From positions 496,001-560,000 of the forward strand of contig RMBW01000008.1 in the NCBI GenBank assembly GCA_004009845.1: DNA of 64,000 bases, given 5' to 3'. Position 1 is the stretch's first letter. Every line of letters starts with the position of its first letter. Origin of the DNA: Davidsoniella eucalypti (taxonomy: Eukaryota; Ascomycota; Sordariomycetes; Microascales; Ceratocystidaceae). This document shows, one piece after another, positions 47,394 to 57,350 of this stretch. The translations under genes and the position numbers were made by a program. Below the pieces are notes generated by a model. That model saw nothing but the letters and a program-made list of their open reading frames with translations. It searched no databases and had not been told where the DNA came from.

Positions 47394-47929
47394 TTAACAT
47401 GGCTGATGCGCCCGGCACTTGGAAAGGTCAAAACTCATCTGATCTATCACTAGAGCTCGCCAGGCCCAAATCAACAATAGACTTACTAGATACAGAAAGT
47501 ACACATAGTTTATGGTCTGGTGGGTTAACAGTCTTATTTAGTGTCATTAATAAGAAGCAATAGTTCAAAAAGATGCAAATTGGCCATTGAATAGATCTCA
47601 TGTTGATTTTGCCTAAGGGAAACTTTCTCTTGGGTCTTCCTTTTACTTGCGTAGCTACATGTAGCTGAACGTGAAGTTGAAGTTTAGCTAGAGAATAAGT
47701 GGAGGAAAAATGGAGAAAAACCTAATAGTTTTGAGGAAATTTAGCTGTTTAGCTGATAGAGCTGTGGGGCCGCCGCTGAGATTTTGTATGGGAAACACAG
47801 CTTGAGAGTTGATATTGATACACTGTTTAATCAAAACCTTTAGGGGATTTGAATGTACAAATCAGACTTGATACACCAGTGATTCCTATAGCTTGCGAAT
47901 TATCTTCTTACTAGCATAGATTTATTTAT

Positions 47930-48890
47930 TTATCATTCTACTCCTTGTGTGGATCATGTGGATCGGGACCCTAGCGGATTGTTAGACGTAGAGGAACCCT
48001 AATGGCCCTCCTACAAGTTAAGGGAATATGTCTACAAAGAAGAGTAGTGAGTGTCTTTTTCCCACAAGAACATGAATCTGTAAAGTTTGCATGGTGTAGG
48101 CGAAGGTGGCAGTCCACAAAATCTCCATTATGTAATCGGGCCGCCAATAGCCGGCCCGCCCTGGGGTTGCAGAAAGTCCCAGGTCCGTGTAGGTTGTCGG
48201 GCAGATGATGTCGGGCAAAGGATGTCCACCAGTCGGTGTACCTCTCCTGTAGCCGGCTCCGAGCAGCTCGTTACATGAGCAATGGAGGAGGCAAGTTTAG
48301 TGGTGGAGGTAAAGTCTTCCTTGGCCAGTGTGTCTACTATCTCATTGCCAGGTATCCCAGTTTGTCCAGGGACCCAGATGGGGGTAACTTGTCCAGCTTT
48401 GACATGGCGACACCGACGTCTATCCGGCCAAGTCAGGGCCAGAGAGTGGAACTCTAAGATCTGGGCTTGGCTGGAGTCTGTTGGTAGCTGGGAAAGAGGC
48501 AAGCAAATGCTGCTTAGTTGTCAAAGACAACATGAGTTCTTTGGGAGATGTGTGCATGAGGGTTGTCTGTCAACCTTTTTTTTTTAATTCATTTATCTTA
48601 TGGAGCTATAGAGCTATGAAGATTGTCTGTCAACCTTGATATATGGCAAATCTCCAGCCATCTTCCAGTTTTGATCCGTCAGAGTATACCATGATGTCCA
48701 TGCTGTCGGAGTTTCCGTAGCTTAGATTGATCAAAGTTCTCTTTAGTTACTAGCATTTATTATTTGTTGATTTCTCGTTTTACGTCTTTATGTGGATCAC
48801 GTGGATCCGACCCTAGTGGATCGTTAGACGTCGAGAAACCCTAATGGTCCTCGAAGATCCCCCCATAATGGAGGTCCGAACTAAAACTAA
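47930..48890 (-). mobile_element. Decayed Tad1-like LINE: RNase H end plus two copies of the 3' UTR
   Basis: On the minus strand, MVYSDGSKLEDG (about 48692-48657) opens an RNase H domain. It resumes downstream as QVTPIWVPGQTGIPGNE and VDTLAKEDF (about 48390-48320), the family's conserved block. A duplicated TTGACAGACAA flanks a short insertion inside it. Beyond the coding part, a 3' UTR segment with ACCCTAGCGGATTGTTAGACGT (plus-strand reading) lies at 47950-48008 and ends in an AAATAAATAAAT-type tail. A second, closely similar 3' UTR (48793-48850) lies upstream of the RNase H, also ending in an AATAATAAAT tail. So two element copies overlap or are nested; both are dead. Confidence 0.8.
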
Positions 48891-48959
48891 AAAAGCAAAA
48901 CAGAAAACACAGAAAGCAAGAACAAATTTCGCATGGTGGAAGCAGTGGAGAAGACAAGC

Positions 48960-49570
48960 AGCGCTAACCTGGCTAAACTAGTTTCTTCACTGTCCACCTA
49001 GCAGGTTGGTTGAGACACAAAGGAAAAGACCAGAGTGCTCAGGGTGCGAGGAAGGTGCTCAAGGAGACAACTATCGTGAGGTCGGTGTCGGGGCATCGGG
49101 AGGAGGTCAAGCAGCATTAAGCTAAACTTTCTTCACAGCCGTCCCCCTGGTGGGTTGTTGGAAAACACAGTGGAAACCCAAAGTGTTTTCATTGTGAGGG
49201 AGCAACTCAAAAAGAAGCTATCACAGGTTTGTTTTGGCATAATCAAATGAAGTGCAAAGCACAACACAAGAAGAGCCGGAAATGTCGGGCAACTGGAACC
49301 TTCAAAGTGTTGCCCTCCGAGTGTGAGTGTGAATTCCTGAGCAGCGGAGATGAGGCTCGGGAGACCAGCGATCGCGAAAAGTGTAGAGAAAAGGGGGTGG
49401 GCGATCGTTGGTGAGAGTTACCCTCGAGAGAGGAAGAAACGGGCTCAAGGCCTCACAAAACGGAGCATCATGAAATAAATCAATAGATGCGAGAGAATGG
49501 ATAGCGACATTGGTGATATGTGCTGGTCGCTCTTAAAAACCCACGACGAAGGGGAATTTTTCGTCTTTGG
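48960..49570 (+). repeat. Unrecognised dispersed repeat, copy 2, with duplicated CxxC motif
   Basis: The 3' part (49196-49570) matches the repeat at 44224-44620. Its 5' part holds two related segments, about 150 bases apart, with ETQRKRPECSGCEEGA (CxxC at 49036-49047) and KTQWKPKCFHCEGA (CxxC at 49184-49195). The second continues to FWHNQMKC, giving a C-x2-C-x13-H-x4-C pattern, possibly zinc-binding. The longest open frame runs through this block to TGA at 49412. The two segments are in different frames, so the region is decayed or spliced. Possibly the ORF1-like part of a transposon. Confidence 0.5.
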
Positions 49571-49642
49571 ACAAAGGAGGAGGCACCGAAAACTCAAAGG
49601 TACCCCCCCGAGGGTTGTAGGAGGGAAGGTTTTGTGTTACTA

Positions 49643-49920
49643 GGTGACAATAGTTAAGGAAATAGTGAAGATGGACTTGTGGAACTTGGTAACACTTCGA
49701 CAAGAACTTGAAAGGCAGCAAGGCATTGTTCACTACGGCACTGCCCATGCTTTTTCTGCCAGCACTTGAAGTCCTCAAAGTATATGTGCTTTCGGTTTTC
49801 TCAAAGCCAGTAACGATTGCCGAACAACCATGGTAACTATAGTAGCCATGATATCCATCCATAATGGGAAGTAGTGCTGCGAGCCAAAATAAAAGTGGGC
49901 CATGGGTTATAATGATTGCA
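49643..49920 (-). repeat. 280-base inverted repeat, copy A, in the TatD promoter
   Basis: The reverse complement matches 55547-55828 with about eight substitutions counted by eye, plus a 6-base and a 10-base indel (roughly 97% identity over aligned bases). No terminal inverted repeats, poly(A) tail or obvious target-site duplication are visible. An open frame crosses it (YHGCSAIVTGFEKTES...), but conservation between copies is explained by recent duplication. The copy ends 106 bases before the TatD start codon. Confidence 0.85.
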
Positions 49921-49940
49921 TAGCTTACCCTAGCTCTATA

Positions 49941-49950
49941 GTCACGTGAT
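49941..49950. promoter_or_regulatory. GTCACGTGAT E-box upstream of TatD
   Basis: Palindromic CACGTG core with flanking TCA/TGA, the kind of site bound by Cbf1-type bHLH factors. It lies 77 bases before the TatD ATG at 50027 and just beyond repeat copy A. The same 10-mer occurs at 62469. Function is inferred. Confidence 0.4.
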
Positions 49951-50026
49951 ACATAGTAAGCACTTGCTTTTGTGACTCTTTGAACAACGCAACATCGCCA
50001 GTTCAACCATCTTCGTGATATCCTTG

Positions 50027-51450
50027 ATGCTTAAAACTGCTTTACAACGCCTGGCTTGCCCTGCTACAGCGAGCATATCAAAAGCTCACTATACTCTAAC
50101 TCAACATCCTCGGCGCTCAATGGCTTCCATAGCAACCGCACCTCACCTGGTGGATGGGAAGGCTCAATTCATTGATGTGCGTCTTATCTTGTGCCAGTGT
50201 ACTCATATGGCTGGATTTCTTCGTAGAACATATTCACTAATGATATAATGTCATTCTCTTTCCGTAGATTGGCATCAATCTGGCAGACCCTATTTTCCGT
50301 GGTGTATATAATGGCCAGCAAAGGCACCCGGATGATATGTCTGCTGTAATCCAACGTGCCATCGATGTTGGCTGCTCAAAGCTCATCATAACTGGCTCTG
50401 ACATTCTTAGCTCCGAGCATGCTCTGGAAATTGCCGATCAATACCGTACGTGAATTTAGCTCCGTGTTATATAATTTACCCCCCCCCCCCCCCCCCCTAA
50501 TGGCACCACTGACATTGCTTCCTATAGCTGGGACTGTTTTCACAACTATTGGTATTCATCCTTGCAGCAGTGCCATTTTCGGAACTGGCCCCAAGAGACC
50601 TGATGCTGGCCATACTCCCGTCTGTGTATCTGAACCATCACAAGATGAAGAAGCCGAAGCTGTCCCGGACACTCAAAAGTCTGATGAAGTTATATCGACA
50701 CTGAAAGAAAAACTCGGTGTAGCCATAGCACACAAGGCTCTAGTAGCATTTGGTGAGTTTGGCCTAGACTACGACCGTCTACACTACTGCAACAAGGCCG
50801 TACAGCTTCACTCATTCGACAAGCAGCTTGAGTTAGCTGCATCTTTGAAGCCACAACTTCCCTTATTTCTACACTCACGTGCTGCCCATAAGGATTTTGT
50901 TAGTCTTCTTAAGAAGCACTTTGGTTCCAAGCTGGAGAATCTTGAAAAGGGCGGAGTTGTACACAGCTTTACTGGAACTATCGAGGAGATGAAGGAACTC
51001 ATGGATTTAGGACTGTACGTTGGTGTCAACGGTTGCAGCTTGAAGACTGCCGAGAACTGCAGCGCCGTCAAGCAAATCCCCCTCAATCGTCTGATGCTAG
51101 AGACGGATGGACCCTGGTGTGAAGTTCGTCCTTCTCATGAAGGCTGGAAGTATCTCCTCCCCAAAGAGACTGTTGCTGCTGGTGAGGCCGTGGAGCCGGT
51201 AAATGGAAAAGTTCAGGTGAATAAGAAGAACCTACCTAAGAAGTCAGAGCCGAAGATCGCCGAGTTGACTGATGAGTACAAGGTAGTTAAAAAGGAAAAA
51301 TGGGATGAAGGGTGCATGGTGAAGAGCAGAAACGAGCCTTGCATGATTGGCCGGGTTGCTCACATAGTGGCCAGTATTCATGAGGTATCAGTTGAGGAGC
51401 TGGCTAAGCACGCTTGGGAGAATACTACCAAAGTTTTCAGTGTGGTTTAG
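50027..51450 (+). CDS. TatD-family metal-dependent DNase
   Basis: Three exons: 50027-50176, 50268-50445 and 50528-51450; 416 residues. Intron 1 (91 bases) has a TTCACTAAT branch site; intron 2 (82 bases) contains a C19 run. The fold is TatD (TATDN1, yeast YBL055C): IGINLADPIFRGVYNG at the start of exon 2, then metal ligands E186 (GEFGLDYD), H225 (FLHSR), H255 (VHSFTG) and D303 (LETDGPW). TatD enzymes are Mg-dependent 3'-5' exonucleases/endonucleases linked to DNA repair, apoptosis-like DNA breakdown and oxidative damage. Two in-frame starts are plausible: ATG 50027, giving an Arg/Ser-rich leader that looks mitochondrial, and ATG 50120 (MASIATAP) without it. A low-complexity insert (about 125-165) and a Lys-rich insert near 335-355 are extra relative to short bacterial TatD. 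Confidence 0.93.
50479..50497 (+). repeat. C19 homopolymer in TatD intron 2
   Basis: Nineteen consecutive C within the second intron, 33 bases after the donor and 30 bases before the acceptor AG. It is a C-only pyrimidine tract placed upstream of a CACTGACAT branch-like motif. Confidence 0.9.
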
Positions 51451-51555
51451 TATGCCCATAAAACGAATAATACATACCAATACTAATCCAATGCAAGAAG
51501 ATGGCAAGACTTTATATTATGTAAACATACTAACTTTGTTTGGGGTATCATAACA

Positions 51556-52932
51556 TTATTTGATTCTTCCGTCTATGACTGTTCCGGAAGTCACACCCTC
51601 CTCGCCTGTCATCCAACCAGGCATTTTCTCACCGTCAATAGCGCCGCATTCGACTAGTTGTCGAATACCTGCAAATATGTGATTGCCCGCAAACACAATC
51701 CTGGCAGACGCTGTTCGACTATTTTCATTATCCAGATCGTTCTCATCACCGTGATCACTAGACGAGTCTTCGAAGCCTCCACGTTGTACTGTGATATCTA
51801 ATCGTTCAATTCCCTTGCCGTCATCAAGGAGGGCCGAGACTCCGAAACGGCCCTCAGCTATCAAGCGACGCCTTTTTTGTGCCTTTGCGGATTCAGATGG
51901 GGGCTTACGTGCTGGATATCCAGGTTCAGTGTCCTCAGTGTCCTCAATAGGCGGTAAGGGATGGACAATTTCCAGGGGAGAGTCTCTCTGCTTTTCATCA
52001 GCGTATATGCTCCAGCCTCCATTAGCGGAGTTTGTTCTGGACGCACTGTGGCCTTGGATGATAGCCTCTAGGTTAGTTGAGACGAAATTGGTCGGTTTAA
52101 GAGTGAATCTCTGCCGAGGCTTAGATAGTGCTTTCGGTATGCCATTGATTATAAGTGTACGAAGACTCTTGATATCGGCAGCCGCAGTAGGCCCGATGGG
52201 CTGTGGACGGGTGAGATATATAAATGGAGCAGCATCGGGAAACGCAATATACAACACACGGGCTGAATCCAAAGCAGATGCATCACTCGCTAACTTGCTC
52301 TTCCAGTCATATGCATAAGGTGAGTCGAATATAAATAATCTTAACATGAGCAATGGTAGGGTCTTGTGCCGGTCAAAGTGACAGTGGGTTTTGGAGTCAG
52401 GCAAAGCCTCGAGCTGGAAGCGTTCAAGGAAGCTAGAAGGGTGGAATCGAGGAACTTCAGTGCTCTTCTTGTCGACTAGATAGACTTCAGCTCCGTCGGC
52501 ATTGGTCGAAGGCTGCGCCTTCAAAGGTAGAATACTGTACGACGTCCACTTCTGTGATAATGGGTGATCATAAATATATCTGAGGTCAGCCATGGCTAGC
52601 TGGTACATTGTAATTCCGTTCCGCCAGTCTCCTTCTAAAATACGATCCAAAACCTCTCGCTTCTGTCCTTTACGCTCCTGTAGTGATATATAGAGGTCCC
52701 GCAGATCTTCCAAGGTTTCTTCTGGAGGATAAAAGTCATCTTCGTGCCCAGTACCCAAGACAGGGAATGAGACACCATGACTACCCTCGTCTAGCCAATC
52801 TAGCGCTAGTTGTAATAAAGAGTTTCTAGATAAACGAGCGAATACACGATGCACTATAGCACTTGAAGACGGTATCCGCAATGATGACTGAAGCCGAGCA
52901 GTTGTGGGATATGATAGCACTAGATTGGCCAT
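51556..52932 (-). CDS. CHL4: CHL4/Mis15/CENP-N-like inner kinetochore protein
   Basis: Single exon, 458 residues. The start is ATG at 52932 (MANLVLSYPTTARLQ); the frame extends upstream but holds no ATG there. The N-terminus matches the CHL4/CENP-N pattern: LQSSLRIPSSSAIVHRVFARLSRNSLLQLALDWLD, then ITMYQLAMADLRYIYDHPLSQKW. CHL4 with Iml3 forms part of the constitutive centromere-associated network that links Cenp-A nucleosomes to the outer kinetochore. The C-terminal region has a basic QKRRRL segment followed by GRFGVSALL and an acidic DHGDENDLDNEN linker, then a conserved-looking FAGNHIFAGIRQLVECG end, likely the Iml3-binding part. It converges with TatD, with 105 bases between stops. A TCACGTGATTGG site lies about 300 bases upstream. 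Confidence 0.87.
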   Translation of the reverse strand: MANLVLSYPTTARLQSSLRIPSSSAIVHRVFARLSRNSLLQLALDWLDEGSHGVSFPVLGTGHEDDFYPPEETLEDLRDLYISLQERKGQKREVLDRILEGDWRNGITMYQLAMADLRYIYDHPLSQKWTSYSILPLKAQPSTNADGAEVYLVDKKSTEVPRFHPSSFLERFQLEALPDSKTHCHFDRHKTLPLLMLRLFIFDSPYAYDWKSKLASDASALDSARVLYIAFPDAAPFIYLTRPQPIGPTAAADIKSLRTLIINGIPKALSKPRQRFTLKPTNFVSTNLEAIIQGHSASRTNSANGGWSIYADEKQRDSPLEIVHPLPPIEDTEDTEPGYPARKPPSESAKAQKRRRLIAEGRFGVSALLDDGKGIERLDITVQRGGFEDSSSDHGDENDLDNENSRTASARIVFAGNHIFAGIRQLVECGAIDGEKMPGWMTGEEGVTSGTVIDGRIK

Positions 52933-54321
52933 CGTGCCCAGAGGAAGGGATCTCCTAAAGTGATGAGAAAAGGAGAAATAGTTCCCCACGGATATATCAA
53001 GTGTTGCTGTGGGGATGAAGAGCGATATTGATGGAACAAGAAACAAATGAAGCAATAAAAAGAGATATATAGATTGTGAAATGACGTTGTTCTCGGGGGG
53101 CTCCGTAGTAACGCGTTGCACACTATGTTAATTAAACCTATTGTTGCGCGTCAGACTGTACTACCTGAATAAGGTAAGCAGCGACCGACTACCGGGCCGG
53201 TCCTCATGACAGGCAGCTGTCACCAGCTGGCATTTCACGTGATTGGAATGCGCCAATAACTTTACGTTGCAATCTTGTTTTTTTGTGACTTGTCAAGCCT
53301 GCGGTGACGCACGTGGATGCGAGTAGACAGGAACGGCTCTGCTGATTACCGAACAAGGTCGGTGAGATGTGATTTGTAATGGAGATGTTCTAGAAGCGAG
53401 TCTACACATGTGGACATGTAGACACATACATACCGGTTTTTGATTATGGTATTCTAGATACATGATGTTCAAAGAAGGCAATAAAGAAGCAGAGCTAACT
53501 AACTGTTTTTGTTTCGGCATTAACGGTGTTAATGATGTTGTGATAAGCCATCGAGCAAGACGGTGAATGAAGCCAAAGACAGAGCACGATAAGTCGCTTT
53601 TTTCTTTGATTCTTTAAAACACAAGCAAGCATAAACTAGTGAAACATTCTACAAAAGGTGAGAGAAACAACCAGTTAGAAAAGTGAACGGATGGGTAGGT
53701 GCAGCATGAGCAGGTGAAGTGGTTGTCTTGTCGGAGCAGCTTCCCTCTCTCAAAACGGCAACTACCCAGCAACATTTCTCATCAATTAGACCAATCACAG
53801 CCAAGTAGCGACAAGATTGAATTATTAATCGCCACCTTACCACTATCTGTATCTGTACCTGTCTGTACCTGCCCCGGCCTGCAGTACCTCAAATGCTGGT
53901 GCAGGCCTATACAGAAATCGGGTACTTCCACTGGCCAATAGTACACAACAGTACAAGGCACGGCTCTGCAGTATGCAAAGCCAGTGAGGCCGTGAGCTGC
54001 CAGCGTTGGATTTAGTGGCCTGTTTTGGTCTAGTGCGGGCCGCTAGTCGGCAGCAGCAGCGCAATTAGCGGTGCTAGAGGACTTTAGTAAGACTCAGTAG
54101 GCAGTAGTGTATCTGTATAGTCTTGGTTTAGTGCGCTAGAGAGGGCGAGCGCTTTTTGCAGAGCCAAATTCCGGCCATAGCTAGCGCACTCAGTATATTA
54201 CTATGAAATCAGTGGGCGGCGAGGTGATGCTGTCGCCCACGCACCATTTTGTTTTAGTTGTACCATTTCGTTTGAAAGGCATCCCATCTGCATCCTTCGC
54301 AGGACTACTAAACAAATAATA
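52933..54321. other. Divergent intergenic region between CHL4 and the bZIP gene
   Basis: No gene is seen. The segment 53830-54190 is richer in G/C, with CAGTACCTG-type repeats, and probably serves the bZIP promoter. A CACGTG site with adjacent inverted CCAAT is at 53235-53246. The bZIP leader with its upstream ORF follows from 54322. Confidence 0.5.
53235..53246. promoter_or_regulatory. CACGTG site joined to an inverted CCAAT box upstream of CHL4
   Basis: TCACGTGATTGG combines a Cbf1/bHLH-type E-box with ATTGG (CCAAT on the other strand, a possible HAP-complex site). It is 303 bases upstream of the CHL4 ATG. Function is inferred from motif only. Confidence 0.4.
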
Positions 54322-54537
54322 ATGAGCCTGCCAGCTCGTATGCTTTCCTTCTTTTGTTTCTTCTTTTGGTTTCTTCTTCTGATCTTAACCTGGTTGTGTA
54401 CAGCTATTGACGATATCGCCATCTCTGCCCGTCTGCATCGAGAAGCGCATTTTCCAATTTTCGCATTACGGGCTGCCCGCCTCAAGACTTTGTCTGAATC
54501 TGTCTGTCACTCGCCGTCGACATTGCTCTTTCTCTAG
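54322..54537 (+). CDS. Possible upstream ORF in the bZIP leader
   Basis: ATG at 54322 opens 71 codons, ending 59 bases before the bZIP ATG. The product starts MSLPARMLSF with a hydrophobic run. If the transcript starts upstream of 54322, this frame would be met by scanning ribosomes first and would lower bZIP translation. Upstream ORFs are common in bZIP regulators, but the transcript start is unknown. Confidence 0.3.
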   Translation: MSLPARMLSFFCFFFWFLLLILTWLCTAIDDIAISARLHREAHFPIFALRAARLKTLSESVCHSPSTLLFL

Positions 54538-54596
54538 TCTCTATCGCTATTCAACTTTGCCGATTATCTTCCATCACCCTTTCCAAATCGTTCGCC

Positions 54597-56546
54597 ATGG
54601 CTACTTACAACGGCCGTCGTGCCCCCAACGTCACTCGCTACCTGCGCAGTCTGAACGTCATCGAGAACTCGCCTTCGACCGAAGAGTCGTACAATATTGA
54701 CTCGGACCTGGCACTGTTCACCAATGCCCAGTTCTACGACCTAGAGACTGGCCAAAACATCGACTTCCAGGCCACGCCCACCACCAAGATTGATAGCGAA
54801 CCTGCCTCGGCCACCACCGCTACAGCTGCCGACGACATTGACGACATCTCATCATTCATACCTGGTGAGTCGCACCCTTAGCCAACACACACTCCAGGAA
54901 TAGTAATCCAAAGATCACCACATCATACACACCCACAAGCCCCAAAAACACACATTCTTCTATTCCTGTATACTTGTGCCCTTTTTTTGTTTTTCTGCAC
55001 GAGTGTGCGCACTAATGTCTGCCAGCAGTTCGCTGTACTATTCTACTGAGCAATCGAAACGAGCTCAGCAAAATAGGCATAGAAAACGAAGCACATGCTG
55101 TTCTCGCAGGTCGCAGTTGCGACCCGCCGAACTGATCGCATGGGTCTTCTGCGGCTGCGCTGTACACTGCTTTGAAATCGTAATATCTTAGCATTTGCAC
55201 AACATGTGGGGGTCTGGTCCGTCTAGCAAAGCCAACACTACGCTAAAAACTACTAGCCTTTCTGAGAAGTCTAACGAACACCCCGGTGTGCTCTGTGCTA
55301 TGTGTCTTAAGGCCTACAGTACTCAGCGCTCATGCCCTGCTGGCTTGTTAACCTTTATTGTCTGCCCCTCCTTGCAACTCAAACTGCCAAAGTTGGCTTT
55401 TCTCTTTGTCACAACTTGTCACACATGCTAGCTCATATGCTGGCTTGTTGCTATTAAAGGGCGCTTTTCTTTCTTTCTTCCCAGAACTGCCACTCGGTAA
55501 CCCCAACCCCACTTTTCCTGACCGTCGCAAGAATCACCCACGATGGTGCAATAACCCATGGCCCACTTTTATTTTGGCTCGCAGCACTTGTTCGCAGTAC
55601 TTCCCATTATGGATGGATATCATGTCTACTATAGTTATCATGGTTGTTCGGCAATCGTTACTGGCTTTGAGAAAACCGAAAGCACATATACTTTGAGGGC
55701 TTCAAGTGCTGGCAGAAAAAGCATGGGCGGTGCCGTAGTGAACAATGCATTGTTGCCTTTCAAGTTCTTGTCGAAGTGTTACCAAGTTCCATAAGTCCAT
55801 CTTCACTATTTCCTTAACGATTGTCACCACAACATCTATCACTAATAACCAATAACATCATTTATTACTACGACTCGATTTCCAGAGTCTTGTCTCGACG
55901 TTGGCTTCTCATGTATCTTTTCTATCCCCACCGTTCCCGCTAAACCCTCAACAAACACGACTCATGATTTACTGCAGTCATGACCTCATATGCTGACTCG
56001 GGCATTCCAGGTGACTTCAACTTTGACTTCTCCAACTCATATGTCAATACCAACCTCGGTGCCTTTGCCAACGATGGCATTGCTCTGCAGCCCATCCAGC
56101 CTGCGGCGCCTATCTACCCAGGCCACGTCCAGCAGCCTCAGCAGAGCAGCTTCGCTGTCCCTCAGGTTGGCGATAAGCATAATCCCGAGTCTCTGGGTCC
56201 TATCAACCCAAATCTGAGCTTTGAGGAGCGTTCACGTATGGCAGCCGAGGAGGACAAGCGCAGACGCAATACGGCCGCTTCAGCTCGCTTCCGCATCAAG
56301 AAAAAACAACGTGAACAGGCTTTGGAGAAGTCCGCCAAGGAGATGGCCCAGAAGGTTTCGACTCTAGAGCATCACATCAAGTCTCTCGAAACTGAGAACA
56401 GATGGTTACGCAACATTCTTCTAGAGAAGAACGAGAACAACGAGCACATCGCCGCTATCCTAAAGAAGGGCTTCCCTGGTAAGGCCGAGATGGAACGTAT
56501 CGCAAAAGAGCTTGCCGCCGACTCACCAGCTTCGCCTTCCGAATAA
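54597..56546 (+). CDS. MetR/CYS-3-like bZIP transcription factor (sulfur regulation)
   Basis: Two exons, 54597-54864 and 55978-56546, give 278 residues. The junction (donor GTGAGT, acceptor ACTGCAG) keeps frame. The N-terminus MATYNGRRAPNVTRYLRSLN and the acidic LALFTNAQFYDLETG match the start of Sordariomycete CYS-3/MetR proteins; LQPIQPA and VGDK recur before the DNA-binding part. The basic region (about 181-205, EEDKRRRNTAASARFR with Asn and Arg in canonical places) and leucine zipper (to about 245) are complete. CYS-3/MetR activates genes for sulfate and methionine uptake when sulfur is low, binding DNA as dimers. The intron is 1,113 bases, far longer than the 46-105 bases of others here, because it contains repeat copy B (55547-55828). 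Whether a small additional exon lies inside cannot be excluded. A 71-codon upstream ORF is present. Confidence 0.85.
55547..55828 (+). repeat. 280-base inverted repeat, copy B, inside the bZIP intron
   Basis: Near-identical to the reverse complement of 49643-49920. It lies 683 bases after the donor and 149 bases before the acceptor of the bZIP intron, in the sense orientation. The copy retains an open frame (IMDGYHVYYSYHGC...) that ends at 55793. Relative to copy A it has 10 extra bases near 55588-55600 and lacks 6 near its left end. Confidence 0.85.
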
Positions 56547-57350
56547 GTACGGCTTTAGAAAAAAACTGGTTGCCTTTTTTTCTCGTTCTCATATTGCCAT
56601 CCTAGAGATATATTCGTCGTATATTCTCGACGATGGTGTGCGCAGCTGGTGTCTTTTTTCCACCTTTGTTATAGTGTCTATTATCTACTTTACAGTATAG
56701 ACACATCCATTGGTTTTAGCTTGATACCGGATAGCCAACAGTTTGTCGACCAAAAAAGACAGCACACACACTAAAAATACTATAATCAAGTGTCTGGCCG
56801 GCCTATCTGAAGTCTCATCCAGTCCCTTGGTTTCATTTGTATATGCTTGGTTTTCCTTTTTTGTTCATCTTCTCTTTATGTTTTGATTAACGGACATCTA
56901 TATTGTTCTTACTTCCTCGTATCCTTCATGTAAATAATTTTTACCCCCCTTACTACCACAGACCACGTACAACCCTTTTTATGGCCGATAGTATATACCT
57001 TTCTATCTCATACTTCATATCAAAAAGAAATAAAAATCAGAATCACTGTCCTCGTCGTTTGCCCTATGAAAATCCAACGTGAGATAAACAGACATAACGT
57101 AGTATCTCTAAATAATATGTATGATGTAGCACAAAGCTCAGATATCGGTCGTTTTCTTGAATCGTCTCTGTAATGCCTGTTTGTTGTAGTTGTACTTGTT
57201 TCCGCTCGAAGCCCCATGTTCATCTTGCCAAAGGATTTTCCTAAGTGTAACTAGTGGCACTTTTAGTCTTATTGAAAATCATGACTAGACGAACCAAGGC
57301 AGATAACGTATCCCGGCTTGATGGTTGCTTTCAAGATGAAGGTTTCGGTT
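56547..57350. other. Convergent intergenic region, bZIP and 144-residue protein genes
   Basis: T-rich and A-rich tracts consistent with two facing 3' UTRs. No gene or RNA seen. Confidence 0.5.

Larger units (their letters stand above)
46739..47930. other. Upstream region of the secreted protein gene, repeat-rich
   Basis: No gene seen. Within it are a (CTT)n tract at about 46951-46977, a 33-base imperfect direct repeat (47029-47061 and 47361-47393) sharing TATACACCGACTGGTAA, and a T22 run at 47161-47182 lying between the two repeat units. Confidence 0.5.

Noticed and set aside
49533..50006. 157-codon minus-strand frame across repeat copy A as a gene
   Set aside because: Similarity to the frame in copy B follows from recent DNA duplication; both flanks of the frame are unrelated and no domain is seen.
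52933..53121. N-terminal extension of CHL4 with a hydrophobic stretch
   Set aside because: It would need a GTG start; the conserved family start is MANLVLSYP at 52932 and the extension is probably 5' leader.
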